A stretch of 64,000 bases of DNA from Macrolepiota albuminosa (Eukaryota; Basidiomycota; Agaricomycetes; Agaricales; Agaricaceae). Both the position numbers and the translations under genes were made by a program. Below the pieces are notes generated by a model. The model worked only from the letters and a program-made list of their open reading frames with translations, searched no databases and had not been told where the DNA came from. Positions 25,369-35,997 of this stretch are shown here, piece after piece (position 1 is the stretch's first letter; each line of letters opens with the position of its first letter). Location: positions 1,015,270 to 1,079,269 of the forward strand of contig JAMWFC010000058.1 of assembly GCA_027475525.1 (NCBI GenBank). The letters run 5' to 3'.

Positions 25369-25749
25369 TTGATCCAAGTCAATTTGCACAGCCGTCATCT
25401 TACTACGACATTGACAATGTTCGTTTCATCCTTTTTGACGAATTCAATCTCACCTTGTTCATCGTCCCAGGTTCGATCTCCACCTATCATATATGGCGAA
25501 ACATTCTCGTCTCCATATCCTGCTAGCGCTGCGTTTGCAGCTAGCTACTACCATGCCTCTCTTCAGCACCTGGATAAAAGGGAGCAACAGCGTCGACGCC
25601 TCGTCTGCCTGTTCCTGATCGTGGGTCGTTTGCTATCTGTACTATACCTCTTATCTGAATAGCCTATATAACAGCCGGAGTTTTTCAAGGTCGTTAGGGA
25701 AGGCTGGGCTGCTGCAGTCATCGAAGAGCGCCAAAAGACTCTTGCATAA
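25369..25749 (+). CDS. PEFF-motif small protein, paralog 1
   Basis: Two exons, 25369-25620 and 25675-25749, with a 54-nt GT-AG intron in phase 0 give 108 aa. The end of exon 1 reads LQHLDKREQQRRRLVCLFLI and exon 2 opens PEFFKVVREGWAAAVIEERQ before a TAA. The gene at 29845 has the same block with the intron at the identical place, which is the main evidence that both are real. The exact start is uncertain, because upstream exons may exist between 25081 and 25369. No family known to me matches. The block is charged and amphipathic, so a helical interaction segment is plausible. Confidence 0.6.
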
Positions 25750-25836
25750 CGTCTCATGATAATACCTCGCAGAAACACTCTCACTAAGTTGACGGATAAA
25801 CTACTGTCCCTTTCAGAATGGAAGTATTTACTTGGA

Positions 25837-25990
25837 GTATCTTGATGCGTCTTGAACATTGATAGTAGTGTTCTTGGAAGATGACAGTCTCTGATTAAAT
25901 TGTCCTTCAATTTGTATCTTGATGCGTCTTGAACATTGATAGTAGTGTTCTTGGAAGATGACAGTCTCTGATTAAATTGTCCTTCAATTT
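25837..25990. repeat. Perfect 77-bp tandem duplication
   Basis: Segment beginning gtatcttgatgcgtc is repeated exactly at 25914, just downstream of the first PEFF-motif gene. Confidence 0.9.
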
Positions 25991-26295
25991 CCCCTTGTTT
26001 ATACTGTACTAGTATGCTACTGAAATAAAGCTCTTTTGCTGCGTTTGACTTATAGACAATTTTGCTCGTTTGATACATCACTCTCCTCTTTATCTCTTTT
26101 AGACAACACTATGCATGAATTGTTTCGTATTGAGCTTGTTGATGGGATATGTTTACGGTGAAGGAGAATGGTTCTCTTGTGAGTTTATTTGTACCGTTTC
26201 AAAGTGTCTAGCACACCTAGCACTCGTACCCACCGATCATACCGACTCACTTTCATTTTATAGGTATTTTATTTATATCTTTGCGTTTGGTCATA

Positions 26296-26449
26296 CAACG
26301 CTAGTGGATGTAAAGCATACGCAGAATCATCGCCGCCAAATGTAAGTCCATTCGTAGATACTCGTATGAATGCAACGCTAGTGGATGTAAAGCATACGCA
26401 GAATCATCGCCGCCAAATGTAAGTCCATTCGTAGATACTCGTATGAATG
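26296..26449. repeat. Perfect 77-bp tandem duplication
   Basis: Segment beginning caacgctagtggatg is repeated exactly at 26373. Confidence 0.9.
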
Positions 26450-26516
26450 ACGGACATTCACAGGGTTTTAGTATGAGAGATGTACAGGCCTATATTCCAT
26501 GTGAGCATACTCCGAC

Positions 26517-26670
26517 GCGCCACCTGAGAGAACAAGAGGTCGCCGCAATAATGAAAGTAACCAGTTGTAAGCGCAGGCCGCTGTAAATATGATGCGCCAC
26601 CTGAGAGAACAAGAGGTCGCCGCAATAATGAAAGTAACCAGTTGTAAGCGCAGGCCGCTGTAAATATGAT
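26517..26670. repeat. Perfect 77-bp tandem duplication
   Basis: Segment beginning gcgccacctgagag is repeated exactly at 26594, only 70 bp after the previous duplication. Confidence 0.9.
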
Positions 26671-28366
26671 CGATGGTTTCTTAACGCATCCAGTTCGCGG
26701 TCACCCGTTAATATAAATACCAGGAGCATTGCAGTTCATTTGAGGATCTCGACAAGTGGCTACCAAGTTCAACATGTTAATGGAAACGAGCTTTGGCAAT
26801 CAGAGTGATCCATGGCGAGGCTACGATACTGAAGGAGATACAGCGATACTAGCTCATATAACAGCACTGCGACAAATCTACATTACGGCGATTTCACGCA
26901 CTGAAAATTCACGCGGAAATTGTTACCTATCCAACCTCGACCCATACAAGCGTCCCAAATAACTGGATCAATTGAACCTGAACCTTGTGCGCTCGAAAAT
27001 GCGTGGGTTTATTGATCAGTCATTATCTCACAAATGTTAACCAAAACTGGGCAAGAAATCTTTGAGCGATCTAGCGTAAACCATCTTCCCTTCACGTTGC
27101 TCTTTCCAGCGACTCTTAGTCTTGACGAGAGACGAGTTTATGGTCCTCAATAAAGTGTCTTGACCACAAAAGTGTGAGGTATCATCGTCCAGAGGATGGT
27201 GGTTTTCTTCAATCGAGAAGAACAATCGCTACTTGCAAGTTCGAAAAGAATTGCGCTTTCTGGATGCCTTTGCAAAAATAAATACAACAGTCATTACCAT
27301 TAATTTTCCTTAAAATAATCGTAGCCGAAAATTGAAAAATTCTTAGGATCTTCCTGGGCGTTTATATCAATCCATATGCGGTCAGAGAAATAGAACAGAA
27401 GCAACTTGCCAAGAAGAGGGTTACGGCACACAGGTTGGCAAAAATATGTAAAACAGGATGCTGAACGACGCGTTATGATTGCTGTAGTGGATTTGTGCTG
27501 ATTAGTAGCAGTTCGTGTGCGGAGTTAGGAGCAACTCATCAGAATGTTCCCACTCCCCTTGAAATTACGATCTGTATTCAGCTCTTCAATCCGTCATTTT
27601 ACTTCAATACCTCTATGCCAGTGTGTCTATCATTGTATCTGGCTACCTCCGATAAACCTGGTTTCGTTCTATGGATGGATCATGAATGAATCGTTTTTGC
27701 GGAGAACGGTTTTTATAGACTTGACTCTCAGGGTTGAGCACCCTCATCCTAGAATCAGGGATATATGGTATGGATGGCCATCAAGTTGAAGACGCATGGT
27801 AGGTAGTGTCATGAATCAGGAAGTGGAAACAGAGAAGAGACATCCACTTATTCTAGTGGGCTGGCCATAATCATGTTATTCCTCATCTCACTGAGTTGCC
27901 GCTCTTTGTGACAGATATCACAAGCTGTAACAAATTCACCTTGAAAGGGTCTTTGAAGGACGTCGTCAATCACCGGCATGTTGTGGATTCACCCACAAGA
28001 TTATTGTAGACGACCAGACAGTTACTCACTTCGCTTTTTCAAGGTTCCGAATCGAGTTTTAAGGACTCCAGGAGTACATCTATGGCGCGGCAGGAACCAA
28101 TGAGGTCAAAATACGATCTTGCGATGGGATGGTAAACTGCAAAAGCTCGAGATTTGACCTGTGGCGCTTTTCATTTCTTCAAATTGAATATCCTAAATGA
28201 CTAGACAGGTTTGCAACGGAACATCAGGTTTTCAAGTACAGACTATTCAAGCAGACCTTGCTGATATCACCGTGTGACTTTGTGTCGTCTACTGTATGGA
28301 ACAAGGTAGACGTGGCGTCTGGGATCCAACATATGTTTACCTAACGAAATCTTTCTCAGAAAACCC

Positions 28367-28520
28367 CCCTTTTTCTCTGGTCAGAAAGGTGTAGTGGTCT
28401 TTCTTTGTGTTGTTGCCTTGAGACCTTACATTCCTGCGTATAACCCTTTTTCTCTGGTCAGAAAGGTGTAGTGGTCTTTCTTTGTGTTGTTGCCTTGAGA
28501 CCTTACATTCCTGCGTATAA
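28367..28520. repeat. Perfect 77-bp tandem duplication
   Basis: Segment beginning ccctttttctctggtc is repeated exactly at 28444. Confidence 0.9.
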
Positions 28521-28762
28521 CTCAGGGTTAGTTTGTTGCATGTAAACGGCCACTTTTGCTTCGAGGGAGGTCAGCATAGCTGCCTCTCGGGTCAAGTCCC
28601 CCGCAAAAGTATCATTAGGAAAGAGGCATCCATCATTGCTTTGACCAAAGGAAAAAGGACATCCGTTCTGTTTTGATCACGTGAGTGCGCCATGCCCAAG
28701 TATAGTAATCCCGCCTTCGCTGTTGTCATAGGAGCTCGGAAGAGGTGACAACTAAGAAGGAT

Positions 28763-28916
28763 ATCGCTGTCCCCTGTGGCGCGTCTAGAAAAACTTCATG
28801 GGATGAGATCGTTACTTAGAACACCAATTGAGGGTCTACATCGCTGTCCCCTGTGGCGCGTCTAGAAAAACTTCATGGGATGAGATCGTTACTTAGAACA
28901 CCAATTGAGGGTCTAC
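28763..28916. repeat. Perfect 77-bp tandem duplication
   Basis: Segment beginning atcgctgtcccctgtg is repeated exactly at 28840. Confidence 0.9.
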
Positions 28917-29844
28917 AGTTCATCTTGATGGATGCTGGCGAAAGCCAGTTTTTGCTATCAGATTCGCAAGGCACTGGTTACAGGTTTGCCTTGCTTTATG
29001 AATCATACTTACAAGCTATGCGTGCAGAACAATCAAGGAAAATCCAAGGTCATGACTTTGAGCAACAAAACTTTATAGAACTGGCCTATGCAAACAGGAC
29101 CGAATATCCCAAGCTCTGTACGATATGCAGAAGTCGCCCTCGAGCAGAAGGCAACTGGCATTGCGGATAGAAGATGGAATCTTGCAATGCCTCCTTGATG
29201 GACCTTTGCTCCCGATTTTTTGACGATCCTCGATCATTAATCAGAAGTAAAAAGACATGGTCACCAGATGACTTTCCATTGTGCGGTGAGGGGTGGAATG
29301 GTGCGCAAAAATGGAAGCTCTATTTGGAGCGAAGTTCAACGAGAGTAAAATCAACTATGCTGTTTGTGCAGATTGGCAGCTGTCTCTTTTCTGGAAGCAC
29401 GGGGACCGTGATAAAATGGACCCTACATTCCCCAGATTCTTCACACTCATTTCTCCTCCTGCACATGTCTACCGGGTTGCCCAAAGAATCCTCTCCCTCT
29501 TCATCCGAACCTCCATCTCCAATCCGTCTCTCTGACCCGCCCTCCAGCGTAAAACCTGCCGTTGACGACTGCGTTGACAAACTTCCGAGCTACAAAAATC
29601 GGACCACTCTGCGTAATCACCCCTACTTACGCCCTCGCCTTCCCAGGCTTCAGGACGATCCCTCCAACATAGCCACTCAAAGTGTTCGTAATGTCTTTGC
29701 CCTTTGTTAATATTAATATTCTGACCTGACCTGACTGCGTAGCTCGCACGCAACAGACCTAGTCGCCGTCGTCTCGCTGTGAATTTTTTCTCTCTAATTT
29801 GGAAATTTTCCTTCTGATTGTGTATGTTTCAGGTCTCGTCTGCT

Positions 29845-30271
29845 ATGTCAACGGCCCATCCTATCACTACTGTGTCTATGAGCGACCCATCGCTGGTTCA
29901 ACAAACGAGGCTTGATAGGAGAGAATTCCAAAGTCAACGTCTTATTCGCTTGTTTCAGATAGTGAGTATTTGGACCTGAAATACCCAACTTGTACCTCTG
30001 ACGCAAATTATCCGAATCTAGCCAGAGTTCTTCAGAGTTGTTAGAGAGGAATGGGGTGCCGCATTCAGAGCAGAGAAACGTTCCTCTGCCGAAGGATCGA
30101 CATCAACGCGCAATGAGGAGGGAAATATAAACCTCGGACTTGCTGACAGACAGTGAGTCCACTGATGGCAACAAAGTCGGAATCAAATGATCTTTTTTTT
30201 TATCGTCTTACTCGGATCTACTTTCCTTTAGTACCGCTGCCTTCATGATCAAACTATTCGCTCTTGGATAA
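29845..30271 (+). CDS. PEFF-motif small protein, paralog 2
   Basis: Exons 29845-29961 and 30022-30152 are well supported. Exon 3 (30232-30271) is the best in-phase continuation and gives 95 aa. Exon 1 ends TRLDRREFQSQRLIRLFQI and exon 2 starts PEFFRVVREEWGAAFRAEKR, paralleling the gene at 25369 with the intron at the same codon. The rest of exon 2 is a hydrophilic tail (SSAEGSTSTRNEEGNINLG). Downstream segments up to about 30750 also look coding in places (for example KALASEAQLRFSKTELEAAK near 30670-30740). The gene may therefore be longer, with more exons than given. Function unknown. Confidence 0.55.
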
Positions 30272-30583
30272 ACTTCGTATCTTTCCATATGAACATGTCT
30301 ACTACTTATGAAAGAGATATTTATCCCCTGGACCATATGGCAGTGACCGGATTCTACGAGAATTTTAATGCTGTCGACGTCTCTCCACGTCATCTTTGAA
30401 TTTTTCCTCCCTGATATTACTAGGTCTCTGCAGAGAGCCGGGGTAATTCGTCTCTCGGGACGCTATGTATTCGGCATTTCAGTCTGCTATTCGAGAAGAT
30501 GAAGAACGGTCGCCACAAAATTATCCAAACGTAACGCTTGGCTGTCCGCTTTCAAGGCAACCGTTCTAGATATACGCGAGTGA

Positions 30584-31019
30584 CAAGAAGGGGGTACGGA
30601 TGCACATAAACATTCGAAACCATGGCTGGACTCTGACTTTTCGAGACTTGTTCAGTTCTTTACATCAAGGCACTTGCCTCAGAAGCACAATTACGATTCA
30701 GCAAGACTGAACTTGAAGCGGCAAAGATCAACTATTTCCTGTGAGCGAAAGAACAGATAGATAGGATACGGAGGCAGAGACAAAACTTGGTGTTCTACAA
30801 CCAAGAAGGGGGTACGGATGCATATAAACACTTGAAACCATGGCCGTACTCTGACTTTTCGAGACTCCTTCAGCTCTTAACATCAAGGCACTTGCGCCTC
30901 AGAAGCACAATTACGATCTAGCAAGACTGAACTTGAAGCGGCGAAGATCATCTGTTTCCGGTGAGCGAAAGAACAGATAAATAGGACGCAGAGGCAGAGA
31001 CAAAACTTGGTGTTCTACA
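30584..31019. repeat. Diverged tandem duplication, period 218 bp
   Basis: Copies 30584-30801 and 30802-31019 share long blocks (caagaagggggtacggatg, aagactgaacttgaagcgg) but differ by several substitutions and a few small indels. The first copy keeps a short open frame (QLRFSKTELEAAK) and the second is frameshifted, so copy two looks decayed. This is a real duplication, not an assembly overlap. Confidence 0.85.
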
Positions 31020-31020
31020 A

Positions 31021-32300
31021 CCTGACTATACCGCCATACTCTAGTCCTCAAAACTCCTGCTACCGACTGCGTTACATACGAATCCATCTTCGATTGTGCT
31101 GTAGGAAAGTCAAAGGCCCGCTCACGAGCTCGAAGGTGCGAAGGTGCGACTATGGTGCCTTCAAACTTAGTAATGTACCCCATACTCTAGGCCTCAAAAC
31201 TCCTGTTACCGACTGCGTTACATACGAATCCATCTTCGATTGTGCTATAAGGAAGTCAAGGCCCGCTCACGAGCTCGAAGGTGCGAAGGTGCGACTATGG
31301 TGCCTTCAAACTTAGTAATGCACCCCATACTCGAGGCCTCAAAACTCCTGAGACCGACTGCGTATGCATACGAATCCATCTTCGATGTGTTGTAGGAAAG
31401 TCAAGGCCCGCTCTCGAGCTCTCAGGTGCGAGCGACTATGGTGTCTCCAAACTTAATAATATCAAAAAAGGAATGCATCTGAGAATCAGCACAGATGGAA
31501 AATGACAATGTCGGAGTACTTAAAACGACAAACAAGCATCCTTATCTCACTTCTTGGGTGAGAAACGCGCCTTTCGAAAGTGAAGGAAGAATACCTATGA
31601 CCCTTATGGCATCCTTATCTCAATTCTTGCGTGAGATGCGTATGCATACGAACCCATCTTCGATGTGCTGTAGGAAAGTCAAGGCCCCTCACGAGCTCTC
31701 AGGTGCGAGCGACTAGTGTCTCCAAAATCAAAAAAAAAAGAATTCATCTGAGAATCAGCACAGGATGGAAAATGACAATGTCGGAGTACTTAAAACGACA
31801 AACAAGCATCCTTATCTCACTTCTTGGGTGAGAAACGCGCCTTTCGAAAGTGAAGGAAGAATACCTATGACCCTTATGGCATCCTTATCTCAATTCTTGC
31901 GTGAGATGGAAACGCGCCTTTCGAAAGTGAAGGAAGAATACCTATGACCCTTATGGCATCCTTATCTCAATTCTTGCGTGAGATGCGTATGCATACGAAC
32001 CCATCTTCGATGTGCTGTAGGAAAGTCAAAGGCCCGCTCACGAGCTCGAAGGTGCGAAGGTGCGACTATGCTGTCTTCAAACTTAATATCATCTGAGAAT
32101 CAGCACAGACGATAAATGACAATATTAATGTCGGAGTAAAAACGACAAAACAAGCATCCTTATCTCAATTCTTGGGCGAGAAACGCGCCTTTCGAAAAGT
32201 GAAGGAAAGAATACCTATGACCCCTTATGGTATCCTTTATCTCAATTCTTGCGTGAGAAACGCGCCTTGCGAAAGTCAAAGAAGAATACCTACCTAGTAT
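31021..32300. repeat. Mosaic tandem repeat array of two alternating unit types
   Basis: Unit A (about 143 bp; contains catacgaatccatcttcg and gtaggaaagtcaaggccc) starts at about 31031, 31178 and 31323. Shorter versions lie near 31628 and 31986. Unit B (contains catctgagaatcagcacag, gagaaacgcgcctttcg and gaagaatacctatgaccc) lies near 31475, 31745 and 32092, alternating with A. Copies differ by substitutions and small indels, so the array is genuine and evolving. No open frame is conserved across copies, and no gene is supported. Confidence 0.85.
31832..31985. repeat. Perfect 77-bp tandem duplication inside the mosaic array
   Basis: Segment beginning gaaacgcgcctttcg is repeated exactly at 31909. 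It has the same period and perfection as the others, so this step in the array is probably an assembly join rather than part of the natural repeat. Confidence 0.8.
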
Positions 32301-32766
32301 TGATTTGAGTGGGGGCTACGATGAATGTGCAGGAGCTTCAGAGCGTGGATAATTTTGAGAAACCTTTCGTTCTCCAATAATATATAGCAATTCTTTCCAA
32401 GTTCACTTATCCTACCAGGCATCGATCCAACCCCAGTTGAAATTCAAGTAATGTCTCGCTGCTCGTTCTGCATAGTTAATTAACACCAGCAGAGCTTGAA
32501 AGAATTTGGTTGACAAATAATTGAATCGATACACTTTTTTCACGGTCTGTTGTTCATACATGTATTAGATTTGCTACATCTATCATACTGTGGCCTGCAC
32601 GAGGCGTATTTTTTTTTAAAAAAAAAACGACGGTGATTAATACAAATAGAAGTAAGCGGCGGGGTATCATGGAAGGGCACAACGAAACGAAACGTAACGA
32701 GAACACTATACAACTCGACAGAAATTCAAATAGTCTTCCATAGTTTGGATGGGGAGATGGACACAT
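32301..32766. other. AT-rich 3' flank with T9/A10 inverted tract
   Basis: No gene seen. A run of nine T followed directly by ten A at 32609-32627 is self-complementary. It sits about 140 bp downstream of the stop codon of the GATA-like gene. Confidence 0.5.
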
Positions 32767-34819
32767 TCACTCTTCCTCCTTGAGCCTCGCCCCATTGTTA
32801 GACGAGTTACTACTATTCGCCTCGGCGGCATCAACCGCCTCCAGCAGCTCCTGTTCGGCATCCCCACCTCCATCCACGTCCATATTCGATCTCGCACTCG
32901 CTGCTTCTTCGCCGAGCGCCACGAGCCCCTCGAACGCAGCATCGACCTCGTCGGCGTCCTCGTCGGCATCTCCATCCGCGTCCACATCCATGACGGAACC
33001 CGGCGACCGGGACGAATGCTTAGTGTTATGCTTGAGCGGCGAGGTCTTCTTGAACTCGCTCGACGTGCCTACGGGAGTCGCGCGGCCGATGGTGGTGGGG
33101 CGGACGCCGTTGCGGGAGTTGGAGCGGCTGGCTGCGGCGCCGCGAGGGAGATCGTCTTCGTCGCGGATGGCGGCAATGGAGGGACCGGGGCTGCGCGGGG
33201 GACGAGATGGACCATTGGGTTGGAGAGGCGACGGGTGGTGCAAGTCGTTGCGGGATGAAGAGATGCTCAAATGACTGGAGATTGCGGGGAGGGTGTCTGC
33301 GCGATGGACGGTGGAATGGGTCTGGGGACGGGGGAGATGGGATATAGAAGCGGAGCTAGTGAGGTGGGCCTGTTGTTGCTGGTTTTCAAGGGTGCCGCGG
33401 CGTTCGACGCGCTTCATCTTCTTTCGGCAGCGATCGCAGACGGTGCCGGGGCCCATTGGACCTGGGCCCCATTTCTCGACGCATTTGCCGTCTTTGTAGC
33501 GGCCTGCCATGCCACACTGGCGGCAGATGCGCTGGCCTTGCTCATTAGTGGGTGGGAAGGCAGCAACGGGGGCCGGGGCGGGTGCAGAGTCAGGCTGAGG
33601 GGGAGCTTGGGATATGGAGGGGGTGGAAGAGTTTAGCTGGGGAAACTTGGGCTTCTTGACGGGAGCACCGGTTACGACTGGAGCAAAGATGTGGGTCTGG
33701 AACTCGCGTGCCTGGCCGGGCTGGGCGTGGGGTTCGGCAGCACTGGGAGCCCCTGATATGATGACGGTTGCAGGCTGTTTCGGCGAGGAGCGATAGTCGT
33801 GTACCTGATAGTCGGCAGGATAGCCGCGGCGCATGTGGTGTTCGTGGTCATAGGGGTGATGTGAAGGAAAGTGAGGGGGCGAGACATGGGGGTCATGGCG
33901 ATGTTGTTTGCGACGAGAGGGGTGGAGATGCTGCTGGGGGTCGACGCCGTTGGGATTTGGCTGGCCCTCTGAGGCCTGCAAGATCATGTCGCCGACGCTT
34001 GTGGAGGAGGACGAGGAGCGTGAGGAGTCGCGGGAGCCAGAACGGGTACGGAGCTGGGTTGGGGGCAGGAGATGGGAGGACGGAGGGAGGATCATGCGTG
34101 GCGGGGCGACCCAGGCTGTGCTCTACAAAGACATCAGTGGACGCAGAGGGCGACAGGGAGAGACTGACGGATTCATCAGCGCGTGACTTTTTGGTCGGTG
34201 GATGGGCATAGCTGTCGATGCTGGGCGTTCGCGGGCGACGAGAGCCTGGGTGTGGGGGCAGCGGCAGAGACGGGAAGGGGAAGAACGATCTGCCTCTGTG
34301 GCGACTGCCGGGCATGGCGGGGACATGGGCGGGGACGACATAGGGGCCACCGTTGTCGAAGACGCGGGAAAAGCCAGCGCGGGCGTCTGCAGCGACAGAC
34401 TCGAGCTGGGCGAGATAGTTGTTGAGCTGGGCCCAACTGGACTCGACGGCGTTGCGTCTGACGTCGGCCTCTTCGCGGGCGTGCTCTGCGGCGAGGGCAC
34501 GCTGCTCCCACTGCTTGAGGATGTCGACGGGGTCGGGCTTGTCGTGGTCCGAGTGCTGGCGGAGAGCCTGGAGCGAGGCGACGAGACGGTCAGAGTGGTC
34601 GACGCGCTTTTTTGCAACGGCGAGCTCGCGGCGGAGGGCGTCGACGTCGGCATAGGCGTCGGCGAGGAGCTTTGCGAGGCCGGCCGGGGTGGTGGGGGGC
34701 GAATGGGGCGGGGAATCGCGGCGGACGTCCGGGGAGACAGACATGGGGCTTGGCTGGGCTGACTGAGACCCGCGCGCTTCATATGCCCGCTTCGGAGTCG
34801 GCCCCGCCGTCCCGGCCAT
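32767..34819 (-). CDS. GATA-like zinc-finger nuclear protein with N-terminal coiled coil
   Basis: Two exons joined by a 73-nt intron (gtagagcac...cccag, near 34050-34125). It joins the frame ending STDVF to LRTRSGSRDSS. The N-terminal third holds a coiled coil (LAKLLADAYADVDALRRELA through WAQLNNYLAQLESV). A basic PPTKKSRA nuclear signal follows. A zinc finger lies near 33430-33540: ICRQCG ... KWGPGPMGPGTVCDRCRKK. The finger keeps the GATA-type W-x-x-GP-x-G-x-x-x-C-x-x-C end, but its loop between Cys pairs is 25 residues against the usual 17-20. The C-terminus is acidic (DVDADGDADEDADEVDAAF). A transcriptional or chromatin role is inferred. The start could be 34837, 34819 or a Met further in. 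Confidence 0.8.
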
Positions 34820-35997
34820 CACGCACACGAGGCGCACGGCCCCCCGCCACCGCCAGGCGCCACCATCCGACGTCGGCCGGCGAGTGGCCGGGGTCCCGTT
34901 TGAGCGCCCTCGTGGCCGCGGGGACTCTCCTCATGGCCGCCTTGCTCCCTTCCGCCAGTGGCGCCCACGCGATCATCGGACTTGGCTGATGCGTCTCCAC
35001 CGCCCGCCAATCGATCATCGATACCAATCACCTGCCATGCTTCTCCCGACATCCGTCGGCTGTTCCCGCTGCTCTCCCGCAGCACCACCACATGCACATC
35101 CACCGACATCCAAGGATCCCCCCCACATGACCTCCTATGATATCGCTCAATTTCCTCTGGGTATCCTCGGCAGAAGGCGGTATCTTTGCAATGGCTGCCG
35201 ATTGGCTGATCTGAGCAGCTCGCTCAACGTACACCCACTGTGCTTCCTTCTTGGCGGTACTTTGCAGACCGTGCAACTCGCCTCCTCCCCTCATGGGCTC
35301 CGCATGGTCCATCCACGCATACTCCTGCTACCCCTTGTGACCTCCAATGCCAGTTTCATCTCACCCTGTCACAACCTTCTTTACGTTTGTACAACACAGA
35401 GCTAATACTTTTCTTGCGACTGATGCGGAGCGCCCCACTTGTAAGAGAGAAAAAGGCCCTTGAGCCGCGTGCAAACATTGATACCGGTCTTCAATATAGT
35501 GTGCAAAAGCAACGAGCGCCACTCGTAGTTTTAGAGACGTCAAATTGCCGTACCACACTCATCTTTCAGCGTCTCTCACTTTCACTTTCTGTTCATAAAC
35601 GTGGCGCTGGTTCACCCAATCATGCATGATCAGATCGTTCCTGCCAAACCTCAAGCGCCTACCAGTTGAAAATTTTTCTGGATCCGCCAAGTTTGTGGGT
35701 GTCGCCCCAAGCTTGGGAGTGCCAACAATCTCCCCACTCTCACGATGAGGTTTGCCTCTGGAACGGTATTCCAATATGAGGACGTGGGTTACTTTATGAC
35801 ACCTCGCGACGCGTCTGTCTTGGCATCTACTTTCTTACACTCAGAGTTTCCCTCAAATCCGTGGGTCAGGGTTCTCAATGACTCTACGTGACGTAGTTGA
35901 GGATATACCTCATGTTCAATGAAATATTCATGTACGGGACCATAAGAGACACCGATATATATGTTTGTCTGCATTCTCGCGTAATAAATACTCCAGT
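34820..35997. other. Intergenic space between GATA-like and BCAT genes
   Basis: GC-rich near the GATA-like gene start, then ordinary sequence. A plus-strand frame at 34884-35405 is open but reads as a shadow, with no domain and no splice-site support. No gene is called. Confidence 0.5.

Larger units (their letters stand above)
25750..29844. other. Gene-poor stretch with many 77-bp duplications
   Basis: About 4.1 kb with five perfect 77-bp duplications and only weak open frames. The most protein-like frames are 28853-29170 (starts MARLEKLHGMRSLLRTP) and 29174-29710 (Ser/Pro-rich tail SSPSSSEPPSPIRLSDPP). The first of these begins inside a 77-bp duplication. I cannot link them by credible splice sites, and they may be decayed gene remnants. 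Confidence 0.45.

Noticed and set aside
29174..29710. Ser/Pro-rich 178-codon frame
   Set aside because: A second frame over the same bases (29293-29535) looks equally protein-like. With no homology or splice evidence I could not choose, so no gene is called.
34884..35405. Plus-strand 173-codon frame
   Set aside because: Composition is Pro/His/Leu-rich with no domain, there are overlapping frames on both strands, and no plausible splice structure. It is probably chance in GC-rich DNA.
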